From the NCBI RefSeq assembly GCF_030286555.1, contig NZ_JASVWF010000001.1, positions 1,426,001-1,490,000 of the forward strand: 64,000 nucleotides of DNA, in the 5' to 3' direction. The notes under the pieces are model-generated. The model was not told where the DNA came from and ran no database searches. It saw nothing but the letters and a program-made list of their open reading frames with translations. The stretch is from Actinomycetospora termitidis. Lineage in GTDB: Bacteria; Actinomycetota; Actinomycetes; Mycobacteriales; Pseudonocardiaceae. The position numbers and the translations under genes were made by a program. Below are positions 24,387 to 32,229 of the stretch, piece by piece. Each line of letters opens with the position of its first letter. Positions within the stretch are counted from its first letter, which is position 1.

Positions 24387-25883
24387 TTGTCCGAACGCAA
24401 TTCCGACATCGCCTATCCCGGACCCGGGTCGCGCCCGTTCCGCCGGGACCTCGACCCGATCGCGCCGCACGTCATCGTGCTGTTCGGGTGCACGGGCGAC
24501 CTGGCGAAGCGCAAGCTGCTGCCGGGTCTGGCGTACCTGTCGGAGTCCGAGCTCGCACCCGACATCCGCATCGTCGGGACCGCGATGGAGGACCTCGGCA
24601 CGGACGACTTCCGTGCCCTCACCCACGACGCGGTGCAGAACTTCGGGATGCACCGCCTCGCCGAGTCCGAGTGGCAGGACTTCGCGGAGAAGCTGACCTA
24701 CGTCCCGCAGGGCGAGGGCCCCGAGGCGCTCGCGTCGGCGGTGAAGGAGGCCGCGGCGGCCCTCGGCGACGGCGTGCGGATGCTGCACTACCTCTCCGTC
24801 CCGCCGAAGGCGGCGCAGGCCGTCATCGCGATGCTCCGCGACGCCGACCTCGTCGGCGGGGCGCGCGTCGTCATGGAGAAGCCCTTCGGCTACGACCTGC
24901 CCTCGGCGGTCCAGCTCAACGACTTCGTGCACCAGGTCTTCGACGAGTCCCAGGTGTTCCGCATCGACCACTTCCTGGGCAAGGAGGCGGCCCAGAACGT
25001 CCTCGCGTTCCGGTTCGCCAACGGCCTGTTCGAGCCGATCTGGAACCGCAACTTCATCGACCACGTGCAGATCGACGTCCCGGAGTCGCTCGGGCTCGAC
25101 CAGCGCGCGAGCTTCTACGAGGCGACCGGCGCGTTCAAGGACATGGTGGTCACCCACCTCATGCAGGTGATGGCCTTCGTGGCGATGGAGCCGCCGACCG
25201 CCCTCGAGCCGCGCGCGATCAGCGAGGAGAAGAACAAGGTCTTCCGGTCGCTGCTGCCGATCCACCCGTCGGACGTCGTCCGCGGCCAGTACGGCGGCTA
25301 CCGCGACGAGCCCGGCGTGGCCCGGGACTCCGACACGGAGACCTTCATCGCCCTGCGCGTGGGCCTGGACAACTGGCGCTGGGCGGGCGTGCCGTTCTAC
25401 CTGCGCACGGGCAAGAAGCTCGCAGAGGGGCAGCGGATCATCTCGATCGCGTTCAAGGAGGCGCCGCGCACGATGTTCCCGCAGGGCTCGGGCGTCGGCA
25501 CCCAGGGCCCGGACCACCTGACGTTCGACCTGGCCGACTCGTCGCGCGTGTCGCTGTCCTTCTACGGCAAGCGGCCCGGACCGGGCATGCGCCTGCAGAA
25601 GCTGTCGATGCAGTTCTCGACCCAGGAGACCGGCGAGGCGGGCGACGTCCTGGAGGCCTACGAGCGGCTGATCCTCGACGCGATGCGGGGGGACCACACC
25701 CTGTTCACGACGGCCGAGGGCATCGAGTCGCTCTGGGACCGCTCGCAGCCGCTGCTCACCGACCCGCCGCCGGTCAAGCCCTACCCCACGGGGTCCTGGG
25801 GCCCGAACGCGATCCACCAGCTCATCGCCCCGAACGCGTGGCGGCTGCCGTTCGAGCGGGCCTGGCGGGAGAAGCAGACCTGA
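24387..25883 (+). CDS. zwf: Glucose-6-phosphate 1-dehydrogenase
   Basis: A 498-residue G6PD, the first enzyme of the oxidative pentose phosphate pathway, reducing NADP+ or NAD+ with glucose 6-phosphate. The coenzyme fingerprint is VLFGCTGDLAKRKLLPGL (31-48). EKPFGYDL and the catalytic RIDHFLGKEAAQN (from 192, with the active-site His) are exact family signatures. RTGKKLAEG and GDHTLFTTAEGIESLW follow. TTG 24387 is chosen: CGGGAG lies 7 bp upstream, the family start follows at once, and no ATG or GTG is nearby. It stands alone, without tal, tkt, opcA or pgl beside it, so this may be a second copy of zwf. A 14-bp stem at 25888-25918 terminates it. Confidence 0.93.
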   Translation: MSERNSDIAYPGPGSRPFRRDLDPIAPHVIVLFGCTGDLAKRKLLPGLAYLSESELAPDIRIVGTAMEDLGTDDFRALTHDAVQNFGMHRLAESEWQDFAEKLTYVPQGEGPEALASAVKEAAAALGDGVRMLHYLSVPPKAAQAVIAMLRDADLVGGARVVMEKPFGYDLPSAVQLNDFVHQVFDESQVFRIDHFLGKEAAQNVLAFRFANGLFEPIWNRNFIDHVQIDVPESLGLDQRASFYEATGAFKDMVVTHLMQVMAFVAMEPPTALEPRAISEEKNKVFRSLLPIHPSDVVRGQYGGYRDEPGVARDSDTETFIALRVGLDNWRWAGVPFYLRTGKKLAEGQRIISIAFKEAPRTMFPQGSGVGTQGPDHLTFDLADSSRVSLSFYGKRPGPGMRLQKLSMQFSTQETGEAGDVLEAYERLILDAMRGDHTLFTTAEGIESLWDRSQPLLTDPPPVKPYPTGSWGPNAIHQLIAPNAWRLPFERAWREKQT

Positions 25884-25887
25884 CGCC

Positions 25888-25918
25888 GACCGGGCCGGGG
25901 CACCGCCCCGGCCCGGTC
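25888..25918. terminator. Strong hairpin terminator after zwf
   Basis: GACCGGGCCGGGGC (25888-25901) and GCCCCGGCCCGGTC (25905-25918) form a perfect 14-bp stem with a 3-nt loop. It lies 4 bp after the zwf stop and 4 bp before the end of a possible minus-strand gene, so it can serve both strands. No U-tract. Confidence 0.8.
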
Positions 25919-25921
25919 CGC

Positions 25922-26083
25922 TCAGCCGGACGGTTCCGCGGCGGCGTCGGCCGTGCCCTGGTCCTCCGGCTCGAGGTCGATGTCGAAGGCGGGGTCGGCG
26001 TCGTCGTCGGCGCCGGCGTGGGCAGGGGGATCCGCGGGGTCGGTCGTCGCGTCCTCGGGGGTGCGGTCCTCTGGATCGATCAC
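25922..26083 (-). CDS. Possible small acidic protein
   Basis: A 53-residue frame starting with GTG 26083 and extremely rich in Asp, Glu, Pro and Ala (IDPEDRTPEDATTDPADPP and PAFDIDLEPEDQGTAD). The acidic C-terminus is unlike random high-GC translation, which tends to be Arg-rich, and that is the main support. There is no good ribosome site, no fold and no family. It may instead be the tail of a longer, poorly conserved frame that stays open to 26527. Confidence 0.35.
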   Translation of the reverse strand: MIDPEDRTPEDATTDPADPPAHAGADDDADPAFDIDLEPEDQGTADAAAEPSG

Positions 26084-26129
26084 ACCGGACGGGTTCCCCC
26101 GGAACGACCGGAGCACGCGCCCGAGCGGC

Positions 26130-26441
26130 TCACAGCACCCCGACGGCCTCCGGGCGCCTCCGGTGCACGGGGAGGGGCGCGGACGGGGCACGGCGCGCGT
26201 CCGGCAGGGCCGGGGCGGCCGGGATCGGGCGGGTGAGCGGGTCACGGCGCGCCACCGCGTTGTCGATGACGAGCCGGTGCCCCGCCTCGCTGCGCTGCGC
26301 TGGCGTGCCCTCGACCGGCGTCGTCGCGCCGACCTGCTCCGCCCGTCGCTGGGCGCGTTCCACCCGGGCCAGCCGCAGTCGCGCCTCGCTGCGTTCCCGC
26401 TCGAGGTGGGAACGCTGGTGACGACCACTGGTACGGGACAT
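26130..26441 (-). CDS. Possible small basic protein with RAQRR helix
   Basis: A 103-residue frame with a charged helical N-terminal half (RSHLERERSEARLRLARVER, then AQRRAEQVG) and a Pro-rich second half (PLTRPIPAAPALP). The block LARVERAQRRAEQ resembles LARIQRAQRRLAQ in the small gene at 34938-35153, which supports both being real and related. ATG 26441 is preceded by CAGGACG at loose spacing. No family known. Confidence 0.45.
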   Translation of the reverse strand: MSRTSGRHQRSHLERERSEARLRLARVERAQRRAEQVGATTPVEGTPAQRSEAGHRLVIDNAVARRDPLTRPIPAAPALPDARRAPSAPLPVHRRRPEAVGVL

Positions 26442-26602
26442 CGGCGATCACGTCCTGGGCTCGGGGAGGCGGGTCTCCCTCTCCATCGCCCGCCACCCGT
26501 CCGAGCTGGTTCCGCCGATCCGGTCACGTCCGGTGCCGCGCGCCGCTCACCCGGGGCGACCCGGTCGGGTCGCGGTGCGCGGAGGGGTGATGGTGGCGGT
26601 GA

Positions 26603-26806
26603 TCAGGCGTGGCGGGCGGGGGCGTCGAACCCGCCGTCGGGCCGGTCGTCGAGACGCGGCAGCGGGATCGGCCCGGTCTCGTCCTTCCACGACGCCAGCG
26701 TGCGCTGGTCGGTGGTGCCGTGGACGGCGGCACTGACCAGCGGCGCGGTGAGCCAGGCGGCGACGGACGAGCCGGCGGCGAGCAGGGCGTTGCTGGCGAA
26801 GGACAT
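26603..26806 (-). CDS. Small membrane-anchored protein, paralogue of the gene at 22537
   Basis: A 67-residue protein with a hydrophobic N-terminal helix (ALLAAGSSVAAWLTAPLVSA), then HGTTDQRTLASWKDETG and a Pro/Asp-rich tail. The AWLxxPxV and GTxDQ blocks match the 93-residue protein at 22537. GAGGAG lies 9 bp upstream of ATG 26806, a good ribosome site. A copy of the dispersed motif (26630) falls in the tail. Function unknown. Confidence 0.6.
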   Translation of the reverse strand: MSFASNALLAAGSSVAAWLTAPLVSAAVHGTTDQRTLASWKDETGPIPLPRLDDRPDGGFDAPARHA

Positions 26807-27120
26807 CGGGGACTCCTCGGAGGGCGGCAGCGGGGAGCGGGGGTCGGCGTCGGCCCCGAGCGGTGCGGGATCAAGATAGGGCTTCCGACCTCCGCAGCAC
26901 TAGGCCGACCGGGTGAGAGTCCGGGTGGTTGCGGCCAACTGCATCACGATCAGGTCACGGCGTCCTCGGTCGTGTCACGTAGACCGGTCGTCCGGGTACG
27001 TCCGTCCGGGGGAAGCGGGTCGCGATCTCGTAACGACACCGTCTCGGCGGACGACGACCTCGTCACACGCAGTGGCGGCACCGAGGCCGCACACCGCACC
27101 CGGGTCGAGGGGGCCAGATC
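26807..27120. other. 314-bp divergent intergenic region
   Basis: It lies between the small membrane protein gene (leftward) and the gene at 27121 (rightward). It has a locally lower GC patch (GGATCAAGATAGGGCTTCCG, from about 26868) and should hold both promoters. I see no repeat of note and no convincing small frame. Confidence 0.5.
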
Positions 27121-27648
27121 ATGATCGTGGGGATCACCGCCGTCGTCGTCATCACGCTCGTCGTGATCGCGGTCGTGCTGCGCGCCGGGCCGACGTCCGC
27201 GCCCGTCGCCCCGCGGCTCTCGCCCGGCTACGCGCCCACCCTCCTCGCCCGGGCCGGTTTCCCGGCGACCGCGCACAACGTGGCCGTGCTGCACGACCAC
27301 CTCGGTGCGGCGTTCCTCGACGCCGCCCGCGACGCCCTCCCCGGCGAGGCCTTCACCGCGCTGCGGGCGCGCTGCGCCGGCGCGCGGGGCGGCGTCCCGG
27401 TGGTCGGCGGTTCGTCGCGCTCCTGGCCGCAGCGGGTCCTCGACGAGACGGCGGCCGGCGGTGCGGACGTCACGGCCCTGCCGCGGTACGCGCAGGACGC
27501 GCTGCTCGCGACGGCCGGCACCGGCCACGGACTGTTCGGCGGGTCGGTCTTCGCCCCGCTCCCCGCCCTGCCCACCGATCTCTTCCCGACGACGGGTGCG
27601 GTCCCGTCGCCCCGTCCGGCGACCACGCCGGTCGTGACGCCCGCCTGA
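27121..27648 (+). CDS. Membrane-anchored protein of unknown function
   Basis: A 175-residue protein with an N-terminal transmembrane helix (MIVGITAVVVITLVVIAVVL, 1-20) and an extracytoplasmic Ala/Gly-rich domain with three cysteine- or aromatic-poor helices (YAPTLLARAGFPATAHNVAV, AAFLDAARDALPGEAFTALR). The last 35 residues are Pro/Thr-rich and include a dispersed-motif copy read as Phe-Pro-Thr-Thr-Gly (27585). ATG 27121 is preceded by GAGGGGG. It ends 3 bp before the convergent TPR gene. No family recognised. Confidence 0.6.
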   Translation: MIVGITAVVVITLVVIAVVLRAGPTSAPVAPRLSPGYAPTLLARAGFPATAHNVAVLHDHLGAAFLDAARDALPGEAFTALRARCAGARGGVPVVGGSSRSWPQRVLDETAAGGADVTALPRYAQDALLATAGTGHGLFGGSVFAPLPALPTDLFPTTGAVPSPRPATTPVVTPA

Positions 27649-27651
27649 CGC

Positions 27652-29454
27652 TCAGCCCGGGCTGCTCGGGGTGCGCGGCGGGACCGTCGGGCGCTCGGCG
27701 GGGCCCGCGGAACCGCCGGAGCCACCGGTCCCGCCGTCCCGGGGGAGGGGCGGCCCGTCGGAACCGGCGCGCTGCTCGGGCAGCGGGTCGGGGACGAAGC
27801 CGGCCGGGGGCTCGTCGTCGGTGTCCTCGCTCTTCTCGGCGTCCTCGGAACCGTCGCCGGCGTCCAGCTCCGCCAGCGCCCGGGCCGCGGTCAGTCCCGC
27901 CGGCTCGTCGGGGTCGACCAGCTCGCCGACCCGCTCGTAGCCCGCCCGGGCCTCCGCGAGCCGGCCGCTGTGGCGGTCGAGGTGGGCGAGGTCGAGCGTG
28001 GCCTCGGCCTGCCGACCGACGTCGGCGGCCGTCCGCGCGGCGGCGACGGCGGCCCGCAGGCACCCGCGCTGGGCGTCGAAGCGGCCCGCGTCGCGTTCCA
28101 GGCCCGCGAGCAGCAGGGCCGCGTCCGAGGCGTCGCGGGGCGGACCGTCGCGGACGACGAGCTCGAGGTGGCCGCGCCGGTCGGCCGGGTCGGCGTCCCG
28201 GTCGAGCCCGAGCCAGAACGCGGCCCGGGCCCGGAGCTCGCGGCGGGACCCGTCGTCGGGCGTGGCGGCGAGGACCGCCGCGAACCACCGCCGACCCTCG
28301 GCGGCGCGTCCGGCCTGCAGGGAGGCGATCCCGAGGCGGTAGGTCTCGGTGGGTTCGAGGGCCCGGGGGGCGTCGGGCGCCGTGGGCGGGCGCAGGAGGG
28401 CGGCGGCGAGGTCGTCGAACCCGCGGGTCACGGCGAGCACGCCGACGGTGCGCCGGTCCGCCCGGTCCGCGGCGGTGCCGAGCAGGTCGCCCACCACCTC
28501 GCGGAGCCGGTCCGGCGGCTCCCAGCCCTCGCGGCCCAGCCGGTCGGCGGCGGCGGTCAACAACGGGTCGGGGACGTGGTGCACGCCCTCGGGCAGGCGC
28601 AGACGCCGCAACGGCGGGGCCGGCCGCCCCTTCCCGCCCGGCGCGACGAGCTCCTCCACCGCCCGGGTCAGGTCCTCCACGCCCGGCGTGGTGGTCGTGT
28701 CGGGCATCGCGCGGGCGTAGGCGAGCGCGAGGCGGGCGAGCAGCGGTGTGGGGAGGGCGTGCGGCACCCCGAGGCGGCTCCAGTCCACGGCGGCGCGCAG
28801 GACGGCGGCGCGGGCCGGAGCGGGGACCCGGCGCCCGGGCAGCCCGAAGCGGGGAGTGGTGCCACCGCGGCCGAGGAGCAGCCCGCGCGCCGCGGACAGG
28901 TCGACCGCGGGGCCCCCGGGGAGCCCGTCGGACAGGCGCAGCAGGGTCACGCCGGCACCCGGCTGCACCGGTGTGACGTCCGGGTGGAGCAGGGCCTCGT
29001 CGACGGTCGCGAGGATGCGCACCCCGGCCGGTGGGCGGGCGACGAGCAGGGCGGCCAGCAGCGCCGGGCCGACACCGTCGAGCCAGATCACCGACCCGTC
29101 GTCGGGATGGTCGGCCAGGGCGTCGAGCAGGCCGGGATCCGCGGGCCCGGACAGCGGCGCGGACCCCGCGAGCGAGGCCGGGTCGGGCCGGACGACGCGG
29201 TGGTCGCCGAGGAGCAGGCGGGCGGCGCGGGCGAGGGCGAGGGTCGCGCCGGACAGGCGCGGGGCGGCCACGACGACCACCGGCACGTCGCCGCCGACGG
29301 CGGTCTCGATCCGGTGGTCGGCCTCGCGTCCGGCCGGTGGAGCGGGCAGCGGCCGGTGGACGCCGAGGGCCACGAGGTCGACCTCGCGCAGGCGCGGGAG
29401 GGGCTCGGTGGCGGCCGGGTCGTGCAGGGCGCGTCGGCGGCTCGTCGTGGTCAT
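27652..29454 (-). CDS. TPR-type protein with a degenerate P-loop domain
   Basis: A 600-residue protein. Residues 55-260 look like a decayed AAA/STAND NTPase: VVVVAAPRLSGATLALARAA stands where a Walker A (GxxxxGK[ST]) would be, but the Lys and second Gly are gone; SVIWLDGVGPALLAALLV resembles Walker B with Asp but no following acid; ATVDEALL resembles sensor 1. Residues 370-540 form TPR-like helix pairs (TETYRLGIASLQAGRAAEGR, DLAHLDRHSGRLAEARAGYE). The last 60 residues are acidic and Gly/Pro-rich. ATG 29454 follows GTCGAGGCG. Two dispersed-motif copies (28249, 29095) both encode PDDGS. Likely a scaffold or pseudo-ATPase; partner unknown. Confidence 0.65.
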   Translation of the reverse strand: MTTTSRRRALHDPAATEPLPRLREVDLVALGVHRPLPAPPAGREADHRIETAVGGDVPVVVVAAPRLSGATLALARAARLLLGDHRVVRPDPASLAGSAPLSGPADPGLLDALADHPDDGSVIWLDGVGPALLAALLVARPPAGVRILATVDEALLHPDVTPVQPGAGVTLLRLSDGLPGGPAVDLSAARGLLLGRGGTTPRFGLPGRRVPAPARAAVLRAAVDWSRLGVPHALPTPLLARLALAYARAMPDTTTTPGVEDLTRAVEELVAPGGKGRPAPPLRRLRLPEGVHHVPDPLLTAAADRLGREGWEPPDRLREVVGDLLGTAADRADRRTVGVLAVTRGFDDLAAALLRPPTAPDAPRALEPTETYRLGIASLQAGRAAEGRRWFAAVLAATPDDGSRRELRARAAFWLGLDRDADPADRRGHLELVVRDGPPRDASDAALLLAGLERDAGRFDAQRGCLRAAVAAARTAADVGRQAEATLDLAHLDRHSGRLAEARAGYERVGELVDPDEPAGLTAARALAELDAGDGSEDAEKSEDTDDEPPAGFVPDPLPEQRAGSDGPPLPRDGGTGGSGGSAGPAERPTVPPRTPSSPG

Positions 29455-29852
29455 CGCCTCGACACCCCCGCCCGTCGGTCTCGACACCCACACGGGTCGT
29501 CGACGCCGGTGTTCTACCCGGCGCCGTGGCGATGAGGAAGCGTCAAGGCCGCGTGGCCGCGCGAGTTCCGCCGGACGGTCGACATGGCCAGGGTCACAGC
29601 AGGGGTCACGTCCGGCCGGGTCAGCGCGTGCGCGGCCCGCCCGGGGAGCACCGCTGTGCGGGCACCATCGAGGCGACGAGGTGGCGGACGCGGGCGGCGG
29701 CCTCGAGCCGCTGCTCACCCGCGGACTCCCGGCCGACCTGGGCGGGGAGCCGGTACGAGGCGTGGTCACCAACCATGCCCTGCTCGTCGTCGGCGAGGTC
29801 CGGAACGTTTCGCGGTGGCCCGCACCTCACCCGTCCGCGCCGCGTGTCGTGC
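29455..29852. other. 398-bp region without a confident gene
   Basis: It lies between the TPR gene start and the end of the gene at 29853. A 69-residue minus-strand frame at 29621-29830 (beginning MRCGPPRNVPDLADDEQ) is open, but it has no ribosome site I trust and no family. The promoter of the TPR gene should be in the first 100 bp. I see no repeat or hairpin that stands out. Confidence 0.4.
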
Positions 29853-30155
29853 TCAGGCGGCGCGGGCGGGCAGGTGCAGGCGCACGATGCGTACGGCCAC
29901 GTCGTCGAGACCCTCCGCGGTGAGCGAGGACCGCAGCGCGTCGGCGGCGACGGCCGCCTCCGGCCCGCCGTACGGGCCGTGCGCGTCCACCTCCGAGGTC
30001 TGCGGGTCGACCATGAGCACGACGTAGCCGTCGCACTCGTCCAGTGCGGCCAGGGCCTCGATCCAGTCGTGCTCGCCGTCGGGCCCGTCCCCGGGACCGA
30101 CCGGGTCGCGGTGGTCGAGGTCGGTGAGGGGGTGGCTGGCGAACCGGTCTCCCAT
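29853..30155 (-). CDS. Small cytoplasmic protein of unknown function
   Basis: A 100-residue protein with mixed alpha/beta character: DWIEALAALDECDGYVVLMV, PQTSEVDAHGPYGGPEAAVA, and a C-terminal GLDDVAVRIVRLHLP strand. AAAGGAG lies 11 bp upstream of ATG 30155, a good ribosome site. It is divergent from the potassium channel gene about 200 bp away. It does not match a family I know. Confidence 0.65.
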   Translation of the reverse strand: MGDRFASHPLTDLDHRDPVGPGDGPDGEHDWIEALAALDECDGYVVLMVDPQTSEVDAHGPYGGPEAAVAADALRSSLTAEGLDDVAVRIVRLHLPARAA

Positions 30156-30356
30156 GACGTCCAGCTCCTTTCAAGCTACGGCCAGTGATCGTCTGGGCGA
30201 CCCTCCGTGTCTCCGGAGAGTGGATTCCCTGGCCTCGTCACTAGCAGTGACCCGATTCGGCAGGGTTCCTGACAGCGCACGACGCTTCTTCACTCGATCG
30301 TGGCAACGGGCCCGGACGTTCCAGGTGCGGTGGTGATCATCGCTACGCTGCGCGCC

Positions 30357-31460
30357 GTGTCTCCCTCTCCCGGCCCGCACGACCGGGTGGTCCGGCGGGG
30401 ACCGCTGGGTCGCGAGACGGCCGAGCCCCACGGGACCGGGGTCTCCGTCGTCATGCCCGACCGCCGGGTCGGCCCGCTGATCGCCCTGGTCCGGCGGCTG
30501 ACGCTCGCGATCGGTGCCCTCGCGGCCGCGGCGATGATCGTCTACCTGCAGCGCGACGGGTACGTCGACAACAACACCGACGGCCCGATCGGCCTGATCG
30601 ACGCCTTCTACTACGCGACGGTGTCGCTCTCCACGACCGGCTACGGCGACATCGCCCCGATCACCGACAGCGCGCGGCTCTGGACGATCCTCGCCATCAC
30701 ACCGCTGCGCGTGCTGTTCCTCATCGTCCTGGTGGGCACCACGGTCGAACTGCTGACCGAGCGCTCCCGCCAGGCGTTCCGCATCCGTCGTTGGAGGTCC
30801 CGCGTGCGTGACCATGTGGTCGTCGTCGGCTTCGGCACCAAGGGCAAGGCGGCGGTCGACACGCTGCTCGGCGACGAGGCGGAGGCCGAGCGCATCGTCG
30901 TCGTCGACACCGACCGCAGCCGGCTGGACGCGGCGTCGGCGATGGGCCTGGTGACGGTGCGCGGCGACGCGACCCAGTCCTCGGTCCTGCGCACCGCGGG
31001 CCTCCCGCACGCCTCCGCCCTCGTCGTGGCCACCAACCGCGACGACACCGCCGTCCTGGTCACCCTCACCGCGCGCGAGCTGGCGCCGCGGATCACGATC
31101 ACCGCCGCGGTCCGGGAGACCGAGAACGTGCACCTGCTGCGCCAGTCCGGGGCCGACTCGGTGGTGGTCTCGGCCGAGACGGCGGGCCGGCTGCTCGGCA
31201 CCGCGACCTCGAGCCCGAACGTGGTGGCGGTCGTCGAGGACCTCCTCACCCCGGACGCCGGCATGAGCCTCTCGGAGCGGGACGTCGAGGCGTCCGAGCT
31301 CGGCGGGTCACCCCGCCACCTGCGCGACATCGTGCTCGGCGTGGTGCGCGGCGGGGAGATCCACCAGATCGACTCGCCGGAGGTGGACGCCCTCGAGCGC
31401 GGCGACCGCCTCCTGTTCGTGAAGCGGGTCAGTGCGGCGAAGCCGCCGAAGAACCCCTGA
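30357..31460 (+). CDS. Two-TM potassium channel with RCK (TrkA-N) domain
   Basis: A 367-residue K+ channel subunit. TM1 is LTLAIGALAAAAMIVYL, the pore loop is DAFYYATVSLSTTGYGDIAP with the selectivity filter TTGYGD (about 92-97), and TM2 is WTILAITPLRVLFLIVLVG. The cytosolic RCK domain starts HVVVVGFGTKGKAAVDTLLG and continues through VVVDTDRSRLDAASAMG and RGDATQSSVL, a Rossmann NAD or Ca2+ gating module. A TrkA-C-like region ends the protein. GTG 30357 gives a 45-residue cytoplasmic start; ATG 30453 is possible. The 3' end overlaps a convergent zinc-ribbon gene by 32 bp. Confidence 0.9.
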   Translation: MSPSPGPHDRVVRRGPLGRETAEPHGTGVSVVMPDRRVGPLIALVRRLTLAIGALAAAAMIVYLQRDGYVDNNTDGPIGLIDAFYYATVSLSTTGYGDIAPITDSARLWTILAITPLRVLFLIVLVGTTVELLTERSRQAFRIRRWRSRVRDHVVVVGFGTKGKAAVDTLLGDEAEAERIVVVDTDRSRLDAASAMGLVTVRGDATQSSVLRTAGLPHASALVVATNRDDTAVLVTLTARELAPRITITAAVRETENVHLLRQSGADSVVVSAETAGRLLGTATSSPNVVAVVEDLLTPDAGMSLSERDVEASELGGSPRHLRDIVLGVVRGGEIHQIDSPEVDALERGDRLLFVKRVSAAKPPKNP

Positions 31461-31776
31461 GCCGGCACTCCGGGCAGTCCGCCTGCTCGGCGCGCAGGCC
31501 CGGCACCACCTGCTCGACCGGCGCCCCGCACCGCGCCCGCAGCCCCGTCGGGTCGCCGGCCTCGCCGAAGGGCACCTCGACGACGTGGCGGCGCCCGTCG
31601 TCCTTCCCGACCGCCACGAACATTCCTTCCCGACGCCGGGTCGGCTCGTCGCGCCGGCCCGGTGCGGTGGGGTCGGGGATGTCGTCGGGCGGGTCGCCGG
31701 GCAGCGGCGCCCGGGGTCGGCGCGACGGCATCGGGTCCATGCCCGAGGTGGGGCGGGACGGGTCCGGGATGGTCAT
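31429..31776 (-). CDS. Small protein with a zinc-ribbon-like C-terminus
   Basis: A 115-residue protein. The first half is Pro/Asp/Arg-rich and disordered. The second half has MFVAVGKDDGRRHVVEVPFG, then LRARCGAPVEQVV and ADCPECRLRG, three cysteines (C-x16-18-CxxC) that could bind zinc with the nearby His. AAGGAGG sits 8 bp upstream of ATG 31776. It overlaps the end of the channel gene. No family recognised. Confidence 0.65.
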   Translation of the reverse strand: MTIPDPSRPTSGMDPMPSRRPRAPLPGDPPDDIPDPTAPGRRDEPTRRREGMFVAVGKDDGRRHVVEVPFGEAGDPTGLRARCGAPVEQVVPGLRAEQADCPECRLRGSSAASPH

Positions 31777-31838
31777 GGCGCCCTCCTTCGTCCTCGCCGC
31801 CCACTGTCCCCGCGGCCGGGGGCGGGCGCCACGTGGCC

Positions 31839-32003
31839 TCAGCGCCGGCGGGGGAGCGGCACCTCGGCGTCGGTCGCCCCGGGAACGGGCTCCGACCCGC
31901 CGTCGGGAACGCGCCGCGTCTGCTCCGGCAGCGAGCGCAGCCCGTCGAGGACCCGGGCCAGCACGGCGGTGTCGGGCGTCTCGGGCAGCTCGGGGGCGCT
32001 CAT
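31839..32003 (-). CDS. Possible 54-residue protein
   Basis: A short frame beginning MSAPELPETPDTAVLARVL, then DGLRSLPEQTRRVPDGGSEP, with an amphipathic helix and a Pro-rich tail that includes the dispersed motif at 31896. The composition resembles the Pro/Asp-rich start of its neighbour. No clear ribosome site is seen, and it may not be expressed. Confidence 0.4.
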   Translation of the reverse strand: MSAPELPETPDTAVLARVLDGLRSLPEQTRRVPDGGSEPVPGATDAEVPLPRRR

Positions 32004-32229
32004 ACCGGACGACCGTAGGAGCCCCGCGCCGCCGGACGAATCCGCCGAGCGGGTAGCGGTCGACGGTGCGCGACGAACGACCACCAGCGAGTGACGACCA
32101 CGGAACGTTCGAGTCACACTGGGCCGAACGGGCTACGCCACGTAACATCGGCCGCCGGGGGCGCGACAGCGTTCACACGACCCGGTGATGCGCCGGGCCG
32201 CGTCGGGGGATCAGAACGTGAGGACTGGC

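Noticed and set aside
29621-29830. 69-residue minus-strand frame before the TPR gene
   Set aside because: No ribosome site, no domain and no paralogue were seen; it is kept as a note in the intergenic entry only.
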